Below, piece by piece: positions 51,649 through 60,979 of a stretch of 64,000 bases of DNA. Source of the DNA: Paraburkholderia sp. BL9I2N2 (GTDB lineage Bacteria; Pseudomonadota; Gammaproteobacteria; Burkholderiales; Burkholderiaceae); contig NZ_SMGP01000002.1 of the NCBI RefSeq assembly GCF_004339745.1, forward strand, positions 930,001 to 994,000, written 5' to 3'. A model generated the notes under the pieces. The model was not told where the DNA came from. It worked only from the letters and a program-made list of their open reading frames with translations, and searched no databases. Positions within the stretch are counted from its first letter, which is position 1; every line of letters starts with the position of its first letter. A program made the translations under genes and the position numbers.

Positions 51649-52304
51649 AGCCGGCATCCTTGCCGGTGGAGATCGCCGGGCATGCTTTTGTGCTGTCGAG
51701 CTTGCGCGCGATGTTCGATCCGGCGCTGCGCTATCTGTTCGTCGCCGATGCGCATTTCGGCAAGGACGCGGTGTTTCGCGCACGCGGCATTCCGGTGCCG
51801 ATCGGCTCGACCGCCGACAACCTGATGCGCCTGGATATTCTGATCGCCGAGTTCGAACCGGCCATGCTGGTGTTTCTCGGCGACCTGCTGCATGCGCGCG
51901 AGGCGCATGCCAGCGAGACGCTCGACGCATTGCATGTCTGGCGCGCGCGGCATGCGGGGCTGCGGGTTGTGTTGGTCGAGGGCAATCACGACCGGCATGC
52001 GGGCGCGCTGCCGGCGACGCTCGACGTCGAGTATGTGCGGGAGCCTTGGCGTGTGGGGCCGTGGGCGTTGTGTCATCACCCGCAGCGGGTGGAAGGTGCG
52101 TATGCGCTCGCGGGGCATATGCACCCGGTGTATCGGATTGCGACGCGCAACGATTCGGTACGGGTTCCGTGTTTCCGGTTTGGGACGGCGTGTGGGGTGT
52201 TGCCTGCGTTCGGGAGTTTTACTGGAGGCGCGCGTGAGGATGGTCGCGTGGCCGGGGAGAAGGTTTTCCTGGTGGTGCAGGAGAAGGTGATTGAAGTGGT
52301 GTGA
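51645..52304 (+). CDS. pdeM: Ligase-associated phosphoesterase/nuclease PdeM
   Basis: The 219-residue calcineurin-like metallophosphoesterase has the complete motif series: VADAHFGKD, FLGDLLHAREAH, VEGNHDRHAGA, LCHHPQR and LAGHMHPVY. It matches the ligase-associated estr-type family (TIGR04123-like) that pairs with the Lhr helicase. ATG 51645 overlaps the helicase stop (ATGA). Acts with the helicase on damaged DNA; no ligase gene is present here. Confidence 0.9.
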   Translation: MKPASLPVEIAGHAFVLSSLRAMFDPALRYLFVADAHFGKDAVFRARGIPVPIGSTADNLMRLDILIAEFEPAMLVFLGDLLHAREAHASETLDALHVWRARHAGLRVVLVEGNHDRHAGALPATLDVEYVREPWRVGPWALCHHPQRVEGAYALAGHMHPVYRIATRNDSVRVPCFRFGTACGVLPAFGSFTGGAREDGRVAGEKVFLVVQEKVIEVV

Positions 52305-52358
52305 TGCGGGACTTCGTTCTGATCTCTTGAGCAACTGGTTCGTGGAGGTTGAGGGTGG

Positions 52359-52427
52359 GAGCGAGTGGACGGGGGTCGTTCGCTCGCTCCGTTTGGCATC
52401 GGTAGGGAGGCCGGTCTCCCGGCCTCC
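52359..52427 (-). terminator. Two hairpins downstream of the Gly-rich repeat gene
   Basis: Stem 1 pairs GGAGCGAG (52359-52366) with CTCGCTCC (52383-52390). Stem 2 pairs GGAGGCCGG (52406-52414) with its complement 52419-52427 around a TCTC loop. They lie beyond the 3' end of the minus-strand repeat gene and of pdeM on the plus strand. A strong T-run is lacking, so they may be 3'-end structures rather than simple terminators. Confidence 0.5.
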
Positions 52428-52451
52428 GTGCGATGAAGGAGCGTCGCTCCG

Positions 52452-54953
52452 TTAGTGGTTGCCGCCGCCGTGGCCGCCTCCGCCGCCGCCTCCGCCGTAG
52501 CCGCCACCGTGGCCGCCAAAGCCGCCACCGAAGCCGCCGCGGCCTGAGCCGAAGCCGCCGCCGAAGCCGCCGCCGTGGCCTTGGCCTCCGTTGCCGGAGC
52601 CTGGGCCGTTACCGCCGCGACCGTGGCCGCCGTTGCCGGGGCCACCTGCGCCAGGACCGCCGTTGCCGGGGCCGCCTGCGCCAGGACCGCCGTTGCCCGG
52701 GCCGCCTGCGCCAGGACCGCCATTGCCCGGGCCGCCTGCGCCGGGACCGCCATTGCCGGGGCCGCCTGCGCCGGGACCACTTCCGCCCTTGCCGCCGTTG
52801 CCGGGACCGCCGTTACCCGGCCCGCCTGCACCAGGACCGCCATTGCCGGGGCCACCTGCGCCAGGACCGCTTCCGCCCTTACCGCCATTGCCCGGGCCAC
52901 CATTACCCGGGCCGCCTGCGCCAGGACCGCCATTGCCCGGGCCGCCCGCGCCGGGGCCGCCTCCGCCCTTGCCGCCGTTGCCCGGCCCGCCTGCACCAGG
53001 ACCACCATTGCCCGGGCCACCTGCGCCAGGACCGCCATTGCCAGCGCCGCCTCCGCCAGGACCGCCTCCGCCCTTGCCGCCGTTGCCGGAACCGCCGTTA
53101 CCCGGGCCGCCCGCGCCAGCACCGCCATTGCCCGAACCACCTGCGCCCGGACCACCATTGCCAGCGCCGCCTCCGCCAGGACCGCCTCCGCCCTTGCCGC
53201 CGTTGCCGGAACCGCCGTTACCCGGGCCGCCTGCGCCAGGACCGCCGTTGCCGGAGCCGCCCGCGCCAGGACCGCCGTTGCCGGAGCCGCCCGCGCCAGG
53301 ACCGCCATTGCCAGCGCCGCCTCCGCCAGGACCGCTTCCGCCTTTGCCGCCGTTGCCGGAACCGCCGTTACCCGGGCCGCCTGCGCCAGGACCGCCGTTG
53401 CCGGAGCCGCCTGCGCCAGGACCGCCATTGCCGGAGCCGCCATTGCCCGGGCCGCCCGCGCCAGGACCGCCATTGCCCGAGCCGCCATTGCCCGGGCCGC
53501 CTGCGCCAGGACCGCCATTGCCCGAACCACCTGCGCCAGGACCGCTTCCGCCTTTGCCGCCGTCTCCGTGACCACCACTGCCGGGACCGCCCGCGCCAGG
53601 ACCGTTTCCGCCATTGCCTCCGTCGCCGTGGCCGCCTTCTCCATGGCCACCATTGCCCGAGCTGCCTGTGCCGGGACCATTTCCGCCCTTGCCGCCGTCG
53701 CCCTTGCCGCCGTCACCATGACCACTGTCGCCGTGACCGCTAGCGCCATGGCCGCCGTCACCATGACCACTGTCGCCGTGACCGCTAGCGCCATGGCCGC
53801 CGTCACCGTGACCACCGTCGCCATGGCCACCATCGCCGTGAGCGCCGTCGCCGTGACCACCGTCACCATGGCCACCATCGCCATGACCACCGTCACCGTG
53901 ACCGCTAGCGCCGTGACCACCGTCGCCATGACCACCGTCACCATGGCCGCCATCACCATGGCCACCGTCGCCATGACCGCCATCGCCGTGACCGCCGTCA
54001 CCATGGCCGCCATCGCCATGACCGCCATCACCATGGCCACCATCACCATGGCCACCATCGCCATGACCGCTACCCCCATGACCGCCATCACCATGGCCAC
54101 CGTCGCCATGGCCACCATCGCCATGACCGCCGTCACCATGACCGCCATCACCATGGCCACCATCGCCATGACCGCCGTCACCATGACCGCCATCACCATG
54201 GCCGCCATCGCCATGACCGCTACCACCATGACCACCATCGCCATGACCGCCATCACCATGACCACCATCGCCGTGGCCGCCATCACCATGGCCACCATCA
54301 CCATGACCACCATCGCCATGACCGCCGTCACCATGATGACCACCATCGCCATGACCGCCGTCACCATGATGGCCGCCATCGCCATGATGACCACCATCGC
54401 CATCGCCATCGCCATGACCGTGATGACCGCCGTGACCATGATGGCCACCATGGCCATGACCATGACCGCCGCCATCGCCGCCGTCGCCGCCGTCGCCACC
54501 GTCACCTCCATCGCCGCCGGTGCCACCGCCATCACCGCCATTACCCCCTGTGCCGGTTCCGCCGCCGCCACTACCCGTGCTTCCGGAACCCAACCCCGAC
54601 GAGCCGGAGTTAGCCCCACCATTCGCGCCGCTATTGCCCGCGCCCGTCGCCCCCACCGACGAAGGCCCGTTGCCGCCGCTGCCCGTAGCCGATACCGACC
54701 CACCCGCAGCCGCGGCGATTCCACTTCCACCAGGCATCACGAGGCTGCCGATTTCCCGCTTGCACCCAAGCGAGTCCAGACAATCGGCCGGCAACGCTTG
54801 CGCCAACATCATCTTGTTCGAACTGACCGACGGCGCGGCCGACGCAGCCGGATTCGTTTGCGCACCCGCCATCGCCGCATACAGACTCACAGCAACTGCG
54901 AATACCGCCCGGCGCGTCCCCAGCGCCAGCGCGTCCCCGTTTTGCTTTTTCAT
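52452..54953 (-). CDS. Exported 833-residue Gly-rich repeat protein with His/Asp and Asn/Pro blocks
   Basis: The signal peptide is MKKQNGDALALGTRRAVFAVAVSLYAAMAGAQ. The mature protein starts with a Cys-containing linker and a Gly/Ser/Thr-rich region (about residues 60-150). It then has two repeat blocks. One is (H/x)GDGG-type repeats (about 160-415), built from GGHGDGG tokens and rich in His and Asp. The other is GNGGPGAGGP-type repeats (about 415-800). The end is GGGGHGGGNH. The first block looks like a metal-binding or hydrogel-forming elastomer and the second like a silk/collagen-like stretch. It has no catalytic motif and is probably secreted. Frame and signal peptide agree; alternative frames give only artefacts. 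Confidence 0.8.
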   Translation of the reverse strand: MKKQNGDALALGTRRAVFAVAVSLYAAMAGAQTNPAASAAPSVSSNKMMLAQALPADCLDSLGCKREIGSLVMPGGSGIAAAAGGSVSATGSGGNGPSSVGATGAGNSGANGGANSGSSGLGSGSTGSGGGGTGTGGNGGDGGGTGGDGGDGGDGGDGGDGGGHGHGHGGHHGHGGHHGHGDGDGDGGHHGDGGHHGDGGHGDGGHHGDGGHGDGGHGDGGHGDGGHGDGGHGDGGHGDGGHGGSGHGDGGHGDGGHGDGGHGDGGHGDGGHGDGGHGDGGHGDGGHGDGGHGGSGHGDGGHGDGGHGDGGHGDGGHGDGGHGDGGHGDGGHGDGGHGDGGHGDGGHGASGHGDGGHGDGGHGDGGHGDGAHGDGGHGDGGHGDGGHGASGHGDSGHGDGGHGASGHGDSGHGDGGKGDGGKGGNGPGTGSSGNGGHGEGGHGDGGNGGNGPGAGGPGSGGHGDGGKGGSGPGAGGSGNGGPGAGGPGNGGSGNGGPGAGGPGNGGSGNGGPGAGGSGNGGPGAGGPGNGGSGNGGKGGSGPGGGGAGNGGPGAGGSGNGGPGAGGSGNGGPGAGGPGNGGSGNGGKGGGGPGGGGAGNGGPGAGGSGNGGAGAGGPGNGGSGNGGKGGGGPGGGGAGNGGPGAGGPGNGGPGAGGPGNGGKGGGGPGAGGPGNGGPGAGGPGNGGPGNGGKGGSGPGAGGPGNGGPGAGGPGNGGPGNGGKGGSGPGAGGPGNGGPGAGGPGNGGPGAGGPGNGGPGAGGPGNGGPGAGGPGNGGHGRGGNGPGSGNGGQGHGGGFGGGFGSGRGGFGGGFGGHGGGYGGGGGGGGHGGGNH
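52600..54490 (-). repeat. Degenerate 15-30 bp coding repeats in the Gly-rich gene
   Basis: The left block (about 52600-53690) is built from 30-bp units such as the one encoding NGGPGAGGPG. The right block (about 53690-54490) is built from 15-bp units encoding HGDGG. Near-identical copies over almost 2 kb are expected to misassemble or change copy number by slippage. This is coding repeat DNA, not a CRISPR array: no spacers. Confidence 0.85.
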
Positions 54954-55766
54954 TTCATTCTCCTAACTATATGCTTTGAGTGACCGGCCCTGGTAACAGG
55001 TGAATCTCTGTTCACTGTCAAAAATGAAACCTCAACGCCCAGTCGTCTTTGCCTCGCGTTACGCTAAAAAACCACATGACGCTCGGCCTCTCTCGCGCGG
55101 AAAACCCCGGTCCGATTCAACGTGATTCGAGAGAAGACAACTGGCTGTGCGCGAGCCTGTTTTTTAAAACCGCACAGCTGGGCCTGATGGACGTTGAAGT
55201 TATGCGGAGTGCCATTTAGTGACCGTGCGCTACCCCACGCAATGCGATATCGCCGCGTTTTTTACGATTAATTGCGCAGCGGAACTGTCAAAGATCGTCA
55301 GTTACCGGCCTTATAAATAGTCGAAGATTCGAGTCTTTAGATACGCAGTCCAAACTATTATTTTTTACGTTTTCCTTAATCCGCTTGATCAGATGAATCA
55401 AGCCGATACGTTCGAATGCTTCATATACGTGTGCATGCGAACACAAAAAGGAAACTGCCCATGCGCGAGTGAGGGCAATCACACAGACGGCACAACTCGG
55501 ACTATTTACTCTGCGCCATAATCACCTCCGTACTTCGGCAAGGCGCAAAGACGTCGAGCGAACAAAAGCCTTTCATCATTCGGATCGACTACCCCTCCTC
55601 GCCATATAAAACTTGCGGTACGCACCGCATTCCAGCTGCCGCGCGATCCACCACCAATTCCTTTTTGAATTCGTTCGCAATGTATGCGCCATCGCACGGA
55701 GCGAGCGCGAATCCTGAATCGGGCGACAATACGAGCATCGCCATTTCATCGACAACAGGAAAACAT
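54954..55766. other. 813-bp gap with AT-rich DNA, no supported gene
   Basis: No recognisable gene is found. The AT-rich segment is about 55260-55440. A small dyad (GTGAA, 6 bases, TTCAC at about 55000-55015) lies upstream of the repeat gene on the minus strand and could be an operator. A 64-codon minus-strand frame at 55288-55482 lacks any family signature. The region probably contains the promoters of the divergent repeat-protein and SDR genes. Confidence 0.4.
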
Positions 55767-56528
55767 ATGCTTCTATCCGAACAATGGGTGCTGGTCACGG
55801 GCGGCGCTCGCGGACTCGGTGCGGCGATCACGCGCGCGCTGGTGCGCGAAGGCGCGAGCGTGGTCGTGAACTACCGTAACAGCGAAACAGCGGCTCTCGC
55901 GCTGAAAGAGGAATTGGGCGATCGTGTGCTGCCGCTTCGGGCGGACGTCACCGACGCGGCCGCCGTCACGCGCCTGTTTGAAAAAGCACAGGTGCAAACC
56001 GGGCAACCCATCGTGTCGGTAGTGAACAACGCGCTGGCCGACTTCCAGTTCGACGGCGACGCTCGCCCGAAAATCGACTCCATCGACTGGGCGCGTTTCC
56101 AGCAGCAACTCGACGGCTCGCTCAAAGGCGCGCTCAATACGATTCAGGCGGCGGTCGCCGGCATGCGTTCGCGAGGGTTCGGCCGCATCGTCAACGTGGG
56201 CACCAATCTGTTTCAGAACCCCGTGGTTCCCTATCACGACTACACCGCGGCCAAAGCGGCGCTGTTGTCGCTTACGCGTACCGCCGCACACGATCTCGGT
56301 CCGGACGGCATCACGGTGAACATGGTGTCGGGCGGACTGCTGCGCACCACCGACGCAAGCGCGGCCACGCCGGAATTCGTCTTCGACCTGATCGCGAGCT
56401 CCACGCCGGTGCGCCGCGTCACGACACCGGAAGAGTTCGCGGATGCCGTTCTGTTCTTCCTGTCGCCGTCGTCACGCGCGGTGACCGGCCAGAACCTGAT
56501 CGTCGACGGCGGCCTCGTGAAGGGCTGA
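55767..56528 (+). CDS. Short-chain dehydrogenase/reductase
   Basis: The 253-residue SDR has the TGGARGLG cofactor motif near the N-terminus, VNNALADF, and the Tyr-Lys catalytic pair in YHDYTAAKAALL. The usual Ser is not obvious, as the position reads VNVGTNLFQNP. The C-terminus is GQNLIVDGGLVKG. Resembles FabG-type 3-oxoacyl reductases and sugar dehydrogenases; exact substrate unknown. ATG 55767 with ACAGGAAA ribosome site is preferred to 55665. It stands alone. Confidence 0.88.
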   Translation: MLLSEQWVLVTGGARGLGAAITRALVREGASVVVNYRNSETAALALKEELGDRVLPLRADVTDAAAVTRLFEKAQVQTGQPIVSVVNNALADFQFDGDARPKIDSIDWARFQQQLDGSLKGALNTIQAAVAGMRSRGFGRIVNVGTNLFQNPVVPYHDYTAAKAALLSLTRTAAHDLGPDGITVNMVSGGLLRTTDASAATPEFVFDLIASSTPVRRVTTPEEFADAVLFFLSPSSRAVTGQNLIVDGGLVKG

Positions 56529-56877
56529 GCGGTTCGCTCACGATTCGTGCGCCTCCCATTCGCGCGAGCCAAACCAGGAAGTGTCGCTGCGCACCCACCA
56601 CGCCGCGGCGCAACCAACACTTCCCGTCAGTATCTTTTTCCGAAGCATTTCCACCATCCGCGGCGCCGGGATGGGCTAGCGCCACCGCCAAGGCCCGCGG
56701 ACGCTTGCCGCGCGAGCTCCTGCGCACAATCGGTAAAGAACGCGGGTTTACCTTTGTTTGACTTCAGGAGGCAGACTCGTTTACTGGACGCAAAACAAGC
56801 TTTCAGAACACTTCCGATTTGCTTTGGTCAGCTGAATAGTGTTCTGCGAATCTCCACCACTATCAGGAGTTTGAGCC
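56529..56877. other. 349-bp gap, no supported gene
   Basis: No gene is seen. The last 60 bases before the BBE gene are AT-rich (TCGTTTACTGGACGC and TAATGTG), which suits a promoter. Confidence 0.4.
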
Positions 56878-58266
56878 ATGGTTAATGTGTCCAGCAGCGC
56901 CGTCGACGAATTGAAAACCGCCATGCGGGGCCAGGTTCTGCTGCCCGGCGACGCGAGCTTCGATGAAGCCCGCAGCATCTGGAACGCGATGATCGACCGG
57001 CGTCCGGCGATCATCCTGCGTTGCGCAGGCGTAGCCGACGTGCGCCGCGGCGTGGCGTTCGCGCGCGACAACGGCCTGCCGCTCGCAATTCGCGGCGGCG
57101 GCCACAATATCGGCGGCAGCGCATTGTGCAACGACGGCGTCGTGCTCGACCTGTCGCAGATGAAATCGGTGCGCATCGATCCCGCGGCCCGTCGCGCGTA
57201 TGTCGAACCGGGCGCGACGCTGCGCGATTTCGATCATGAAGCGCAGGCCTTCGGACTCGCCACGCCGCTCGGCATCAACTCCACCACCGGCGTCGCGGGC
57301 CTGACGCTCGGCGGCGGCTTCGGCTGGCTGAGCCGCAGATACGGCATGACCGTGGACAATCTGGTGTCGGCCGACGTCGTCACCGCCGACGGCGAACTGG
57401 TCCACGCGAGCGCCGATTCGCACGAAGATCTGTTCTGGGCCATTCGCGGCGGCGGCGGCAATTTCGGCGTCATCACGCGATTCGAGTTCGCCCTGCATCC
57501 GGTCGGACCGCTGGTGTACGGCGGCCTCGTGGTCCTGCCGATCGACCAGGCGAGGGACGCCCTGCTCAAATACCGCGCCGCTAACGCCGGCATGCCGCAG
57601 GAACTGAGCGTGTGGGCCGTGCTGCGACTCGCGCCGCCGCTGCCGTTTCTGCCACCCGAAGTACACGGCAAGCCGGTGATCGTCTTCGCGATGTGCTATA
57701 CCGGCGACGTCGAAAGCGGTCCGGCCGCGGTGGAATTCGTGCGCGCCTTTGGAACGCCGCTCGGCGAACATCTCGGCCCAATGCCGTTTGTCATGTGGCA
57801 ACAGGCGTTCGACCCGCTGCTCACGCCGGGCGCGCGCAACTACTGGAAATCGCACAATCTCGACGAAATTCCGGACGGCCTCATCGACGCGCTGCTCGCC
57901 GCGATCGACAACCTGCCGTCGCCGCAATGCGAGATTTTCTTCGGACAGATCGGCGAGCAGACCCAGCGCGTCCCAGTCGAAGCCACCGCCTATTCGAGCC
58001 GCGACACGCTGTACGCGATGAACGTGCACGGCCGTTGGGACGATGCGAGCGAAGACGAGCGCTGCGTCGGCTGGGCCCGCGCATTTTTCGATGCAGCGGC
58101 GCCGTTCGCGCTCGGCAGCGTCTACGTCAACTTCATGACGGAGGAGGAAGGTGGACGCGTCGCCGATGCGTACGGGCCGAATTACGAACGCCTCGTCGGC
58201 GTAAAAAACCGCTACGATCCACGCAACCTGTTCCGTCACAACCAGAACATCCGGCCGTCGGCGTAG
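56878..58266 (+). CDS. FAD-binding oxidoreductase, PCMH/BBE type
   Basis: The 462-residue protein has a PCMH FAD-binding domain: FARDNGLPLAIRGGGHNIGGSALCNDG (the His of GGGHNIGG is the covalent FAD attachment position). Then come GINSTTGVAGLTLGGGFGWLSRRYGMTVDNL and the C-terminal BBE motif VKNRYDPRNLFRHNQNI. The second cysteine of bicovalent enzymes is absent, so it is probably mono-covalent or non-covalent. It oxidises sugars, alcohols or similar substrates; exact target unknown. No signal peptide. Confidence 0.9.
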   Translation: MVNVSSSAVDELKTAMRGQVLLPGDASFDEARSIWNAMIDRRPAIILRCAGVADVRRGVAFARDNGLPLAIRGGGHNIGGSALCNDGVVLDLSQMKSVRIDPAARRAYVEPGATLRDFDHEAQAFGLATPLGINSTTGVAGLTLGGGFGWLSRRYGMTVDNLVSADVVTADGELVHASADSHEDLFWAIRGGGGNFGVITRFEFALHPVGPLVYGGLVVLPIDQARDALLKYRAANAGMPQELSVWAVLRLAPPLPFLPPEVHGKPVIVFAMCYTGDVESGPAAVEFVRAFGTPLGEHLGPMPFVMWQQAFDPLLTPGARNYWKSHNLDEIPDGLIDALLAAIDNLPSPQCEIFFGQIGEQTQRVPVEATAYSSRDTLYAMNVHGRWDDASEDERCVGWARAFFDAAAPFALGSVYVNFMTEEEGGRVADAYGPNYERLVGVKNRYDPRNLFRHNQNIRPSA

Positions 58267-58478
58267 TCATAGACAGGCGGGGAACGGGCGCCGGGATCTC
58301 GCGCCATGTCCCCGCTAACGCGTGCCAGGGCTGCCGTGAACACGCGCCCGGCGGGGCCGGGCACGCAAAGTGCTGGTTAGCAATTGACGTACGGGCGTGC
58401 CGGCGTCACGGCCCTACCGCCTCAATGGAAACGAAAAACGCCACTTCATAACGTCAATAACGCAAAAGGAAAACAATC

Positions 58479-59069
58479 ATGCGCAGACGACAATTCATCA
58501 TGACCACCAGCGCCGCGCTCGCCACCGCAGGTTTCGGCCTCGCGGGCTGCACGACGACGTCGCCGTCCTCGAGCGCATCGCCTTCGGCCAACGCCGGCAA
58601 GCGTGACAGCATCAACGCGGGAGTCGATTCCACGCTGTCGCGTCTCTACGAGAACGTCGCCGGCTCGCGTGAACTGGTGGCCAAAGCACGCGGCATTCTG
58701 GTGTTCCCGAACGTCATCTCGGCGGGCTTCTGGGTCGGCGGCCAGTACGGCGAAGGCGCGCTGCGCGTGGCCGGCCGCACGACCGGTTACTACAGCACAG
58801 TCGCGGGCTCGTTCGGTTTGCAGATCGGCGCGCAGTCGAAGGCCCTTATATTCCTGTTCATGACGCAAGATGCACTCGACAAATTCACCAGCAGCCAAGG
58901 CTGGGCTGCCGGCGCCGATGCCACCGTCGCCTTGCTGAAGATCGGCGCGAACGGCGCGGTCGACACGTCGACCGCCACGAGTCCGGTCGAAGCCTTTGTG
59001 CTGACGAACGGCGGCCTGATGGCCGGCATATCGCTCGAGGGCACCAAGGTCTCGCGTCTGATGATTTGA
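58479..59069 (+). CDS. SYLF-domain (Ysc84-type) lipoprotein
   Basis: The 196-residue protein has a Tat-like double-arginine start (MRRRQFIMTTSAALATAGF) with a lipobox LAGC. After a Ser/Ala linker it carries the SYLF/Ysc84 lipid-binding domain: LVFPNVISAGFWVGGQYGEGALRV, FGLQIGAQSKALIFLFMTQDALDKF, ATVALLKIGA. Such proteins bind phosphoinositides in eukaryotes; the bacterial lipoproteins probably help membrane organisation or lipid handling. Tat versus Sec export is uncertain. Monocistronic. Confidence 0.85.
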   Translation: MRRRQFIMTTSAALATAGFGLAGCTTTSPSSSASPSANAGKRDSINAGVDSTLSRLYENVAGSRELVAKARGILVFPNVISAGFWVGGQYGEGALRVAGRTTGYYSTVAGSFGLQIGAQSKALIFLFMTQDALDKFTSSQGWAAGADATVALLKIGANGAVDTSTATSPVEAFVLTNGGLMAGISLEGTKVSRLMI

Positions 59070-59331
59070 GTATTTGAGCCTGAACGCACACGCGCATTGC
59101 CACGCAGCCGCCTCGTCGGTTGCGTGGCACCTCCGCCTAGCATGGCCCGGCGCGGAAGCTGCCACTGCGTTGCCCGCCTCCCAGTCACCCTGACCGCAGT
59201 GCTGTAAAATCCACGCTTTTTGCAATCTTGCCCGGCCACCGCTGCGCCCCAGGCCGGGACACTCATCTGTCCGCATACGCGCGTCTCGCATGCATACGCG
59301 CCGTTTGCCCGGACTTCCCACCTCGCAGAAG

Positions 59332-60819
59332 ATGAACACCGCTCGTCCCACTCACGGCTGGCTCGCCACGCTGCCCGGCATCAAAAGCAATGTCCTCGCA
59401 GGACTGACTTCTTCGTTCGCGCTGGTGCCGGAATGCATCGCCTTCGCGCTGGTCGCCCACCTCAATCCGTTGATGGGCCTGTACGGCGCTTTCTTCATCT
59501 GCGCCATCACGGCGTTGTTCGGCGGACGGCCCGGCATGATTTCCGGGGCTGCCGGTTCGATGGCGGTGGTCATCGTGGCGCTCGTCGTGCAACACGGTGC
59601 GCAATATCTGCTCGCGACAGTAATCCTCAGCGGCATGCTGATGGTGCTATTCGGCGCGCTGCGACTCGGCAAACTGATCCGCATGGTCCCGCATCCGGTG
59701 ATGCTCGGCTTCGTCAACGGGCTGGCGATCATCATCGCGATGGCGCAGCTCGCGCACTTCAGACAGACCACGCCGCAAGGCGAACAATGGCTGCACGGCA
59801 GCGCGCTGCTGATGATGTGCGGACTCGTGGCGCTGACCATGGCGATCGTCTATCTGCTGCCGCGGCTCACGCGCGCGGCGCCGCCCGCGCTGGTGGCGAT
59901 TGTCGGCGTGGGTCTGTTCACGCAGTTGCTGCATGTGCCGACGCGCACGCTAGGCGACATGGCGCACATTGCGGGCGGCCTGCCGAGTCTGCATATGCCG
60001 AGCGTCCCGCTGAATCTGGACACGCTGCATGTGGTGCTGCCCTACGCGGTGCTGATGGCGATCGTCGGTCTGCTGGAAACGCTGCTCACGTTCAATCTGA
60101 CTGACGAGATCACCGAAACGCGCGGCCAGCCGAACCGCGAATGCCTCGCGCTCGGCGCGGCGAATATCGCCTCGGGTTTGTTCGGCGGCATGGGCGGCTG
60201 CGCCATGATCGGCCAGACCATGATCAATCTGAATTCAGGCGGCCGTTCGCGCCTGTCGGGTATCGTCAGCGGCGTGATGATCCTGATGTACATCCTGTTC
60301 CTGTCTCCGCTGATCGAGCGCATTCCGCTGGCGGCACTGGTCGGCGTGATGTTCGTGGTCGCGCAGCAAACTTTCGCATGGGGCTCGCTGCGGGTGCTGG
60401 ACAAGGTGCCGCGCAACGACGCGCTGGTGATCGTGGCGGTCACCATCATCACCGTGTTCTCCGATCTGGCGATCGCCGTGCTGTGCGGCATCGTGATCGC
60501 CGCGCTCAATTTCGCGTGGCAGCACGCTCGTGAAATTCACGCCCATGTCGAAGATCGCGCCGGCGACAAAATCTACGCGCCGCGCGGCACGCTGTTCTTC
60601 GCATCGACCACGCGTTTTCACGAGCTTTTCGACCCGGTAAAAGATCCCGAGCGCGTCACGGTCGACTGCCGCGATCTGCTGTTGGCCGATCATTCCGCGC
60701 TTGCGGCATTGCAAGGCTTGGTCGAACGTTATCGAAAAGCCGGCAAGGAACTACGTATGAAGAACTTGTCCGAGCGCAACCAGCGTCTGCTGAGCCGCGG
60801 CGGAATTGCATTTGCATGA
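59332..60819 (+). CDS. SulP-family anion transporter with STAS domain
   Basis: The 495-residue inner-membrane protein has about eleven helices in the SulP fold and a C-terminal STAS domain (about residues 415-495: VTVDCRDLLLADHSALAALQGLVERYRKAGKELRMKNLS). It begins MNTARPTHGWLATLPGIKSNVLAGLTSSFALVPECIAFALVAHLNPL at ATG 59332. Transport substrates in this family are sulfate, bicarbonate or dicarboxylates; the exact one is not determined. It lies just before the receiver-like gene. Confidence 0.9.
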   Translation: MNTARPTHGWLATLPGIKSNVLAGLTSSFALVPECIAFALVAHLNPLMGLYGAFFICAITALFGGRPGMISGAAGSMAVVIVALVVQHGAQYLLATVILSGMLMVLFGALRLGKLIRMVPHPVMLGFVNGLAIIIAMAQLAHFRQTTPQGEQWLHGSALLMMCGLVALTMAIVYLLPRLTRAAPPALVAIVGVGLFTQLLHVPTRTLGDMAHIAGGLPSLHMPSVPLNLDTLHVVLPYAVLMAIVGLLETLLTFNLTDEITETRGQPNRECLALGAANIASGLFGGMGGCAMIGQTMINLNSGGRSRLSGIVSGVMILMYILFLSPLIERIPLAALVGVMFVVAQQTFAWGSLRVLDKVPRNDALVIVAVTIITVFSDLAIAVLCGIVIAALNFAWQHAREIHAHVEDRAGDKIYAPRGTLFFASTTRFHELFDPVKDPERVTVDCRDLLLADHSALAALQGLVERYRKAGKELRMKNLSERNQRLLSRGGIAFA

Positions 60820-60979
60820 CGAATGGCAGCACGGACACCTGAAAGTTGCGCGCGCAACCTGACGAATTTCCAACGCCAATTTGCACCTGGTGCAAACACT
60901 GATCGAAGGTAATATTTCCCGAGACCTTTGGTTTTTCGTACTACAGTAGACATTCCGCGTGCAGTCTTCGGAGGCCACC

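Noticed and set aside
52600..54490. CRISPR-like array
   Set aside because: The units are contiguous coding repeats of 15 or 30 bp with no unique spacers.
52433..54983. Several long frames on both strands over the Gly-rich gene
   Set aside because: Repeat DNA keeps every frame open. Only the minus frame from 54953 has a signal peptide and a sensible end; the others are Ala/Val/Met, Arg-rich or Pro-rich artefacts.
55288..55482. Small minus-strand frame in the AT-rich gap
   Set aside because: It has 64 codons, no family match and no ribosome site. The AT content alone makes chance open frames less likely to be coding here.
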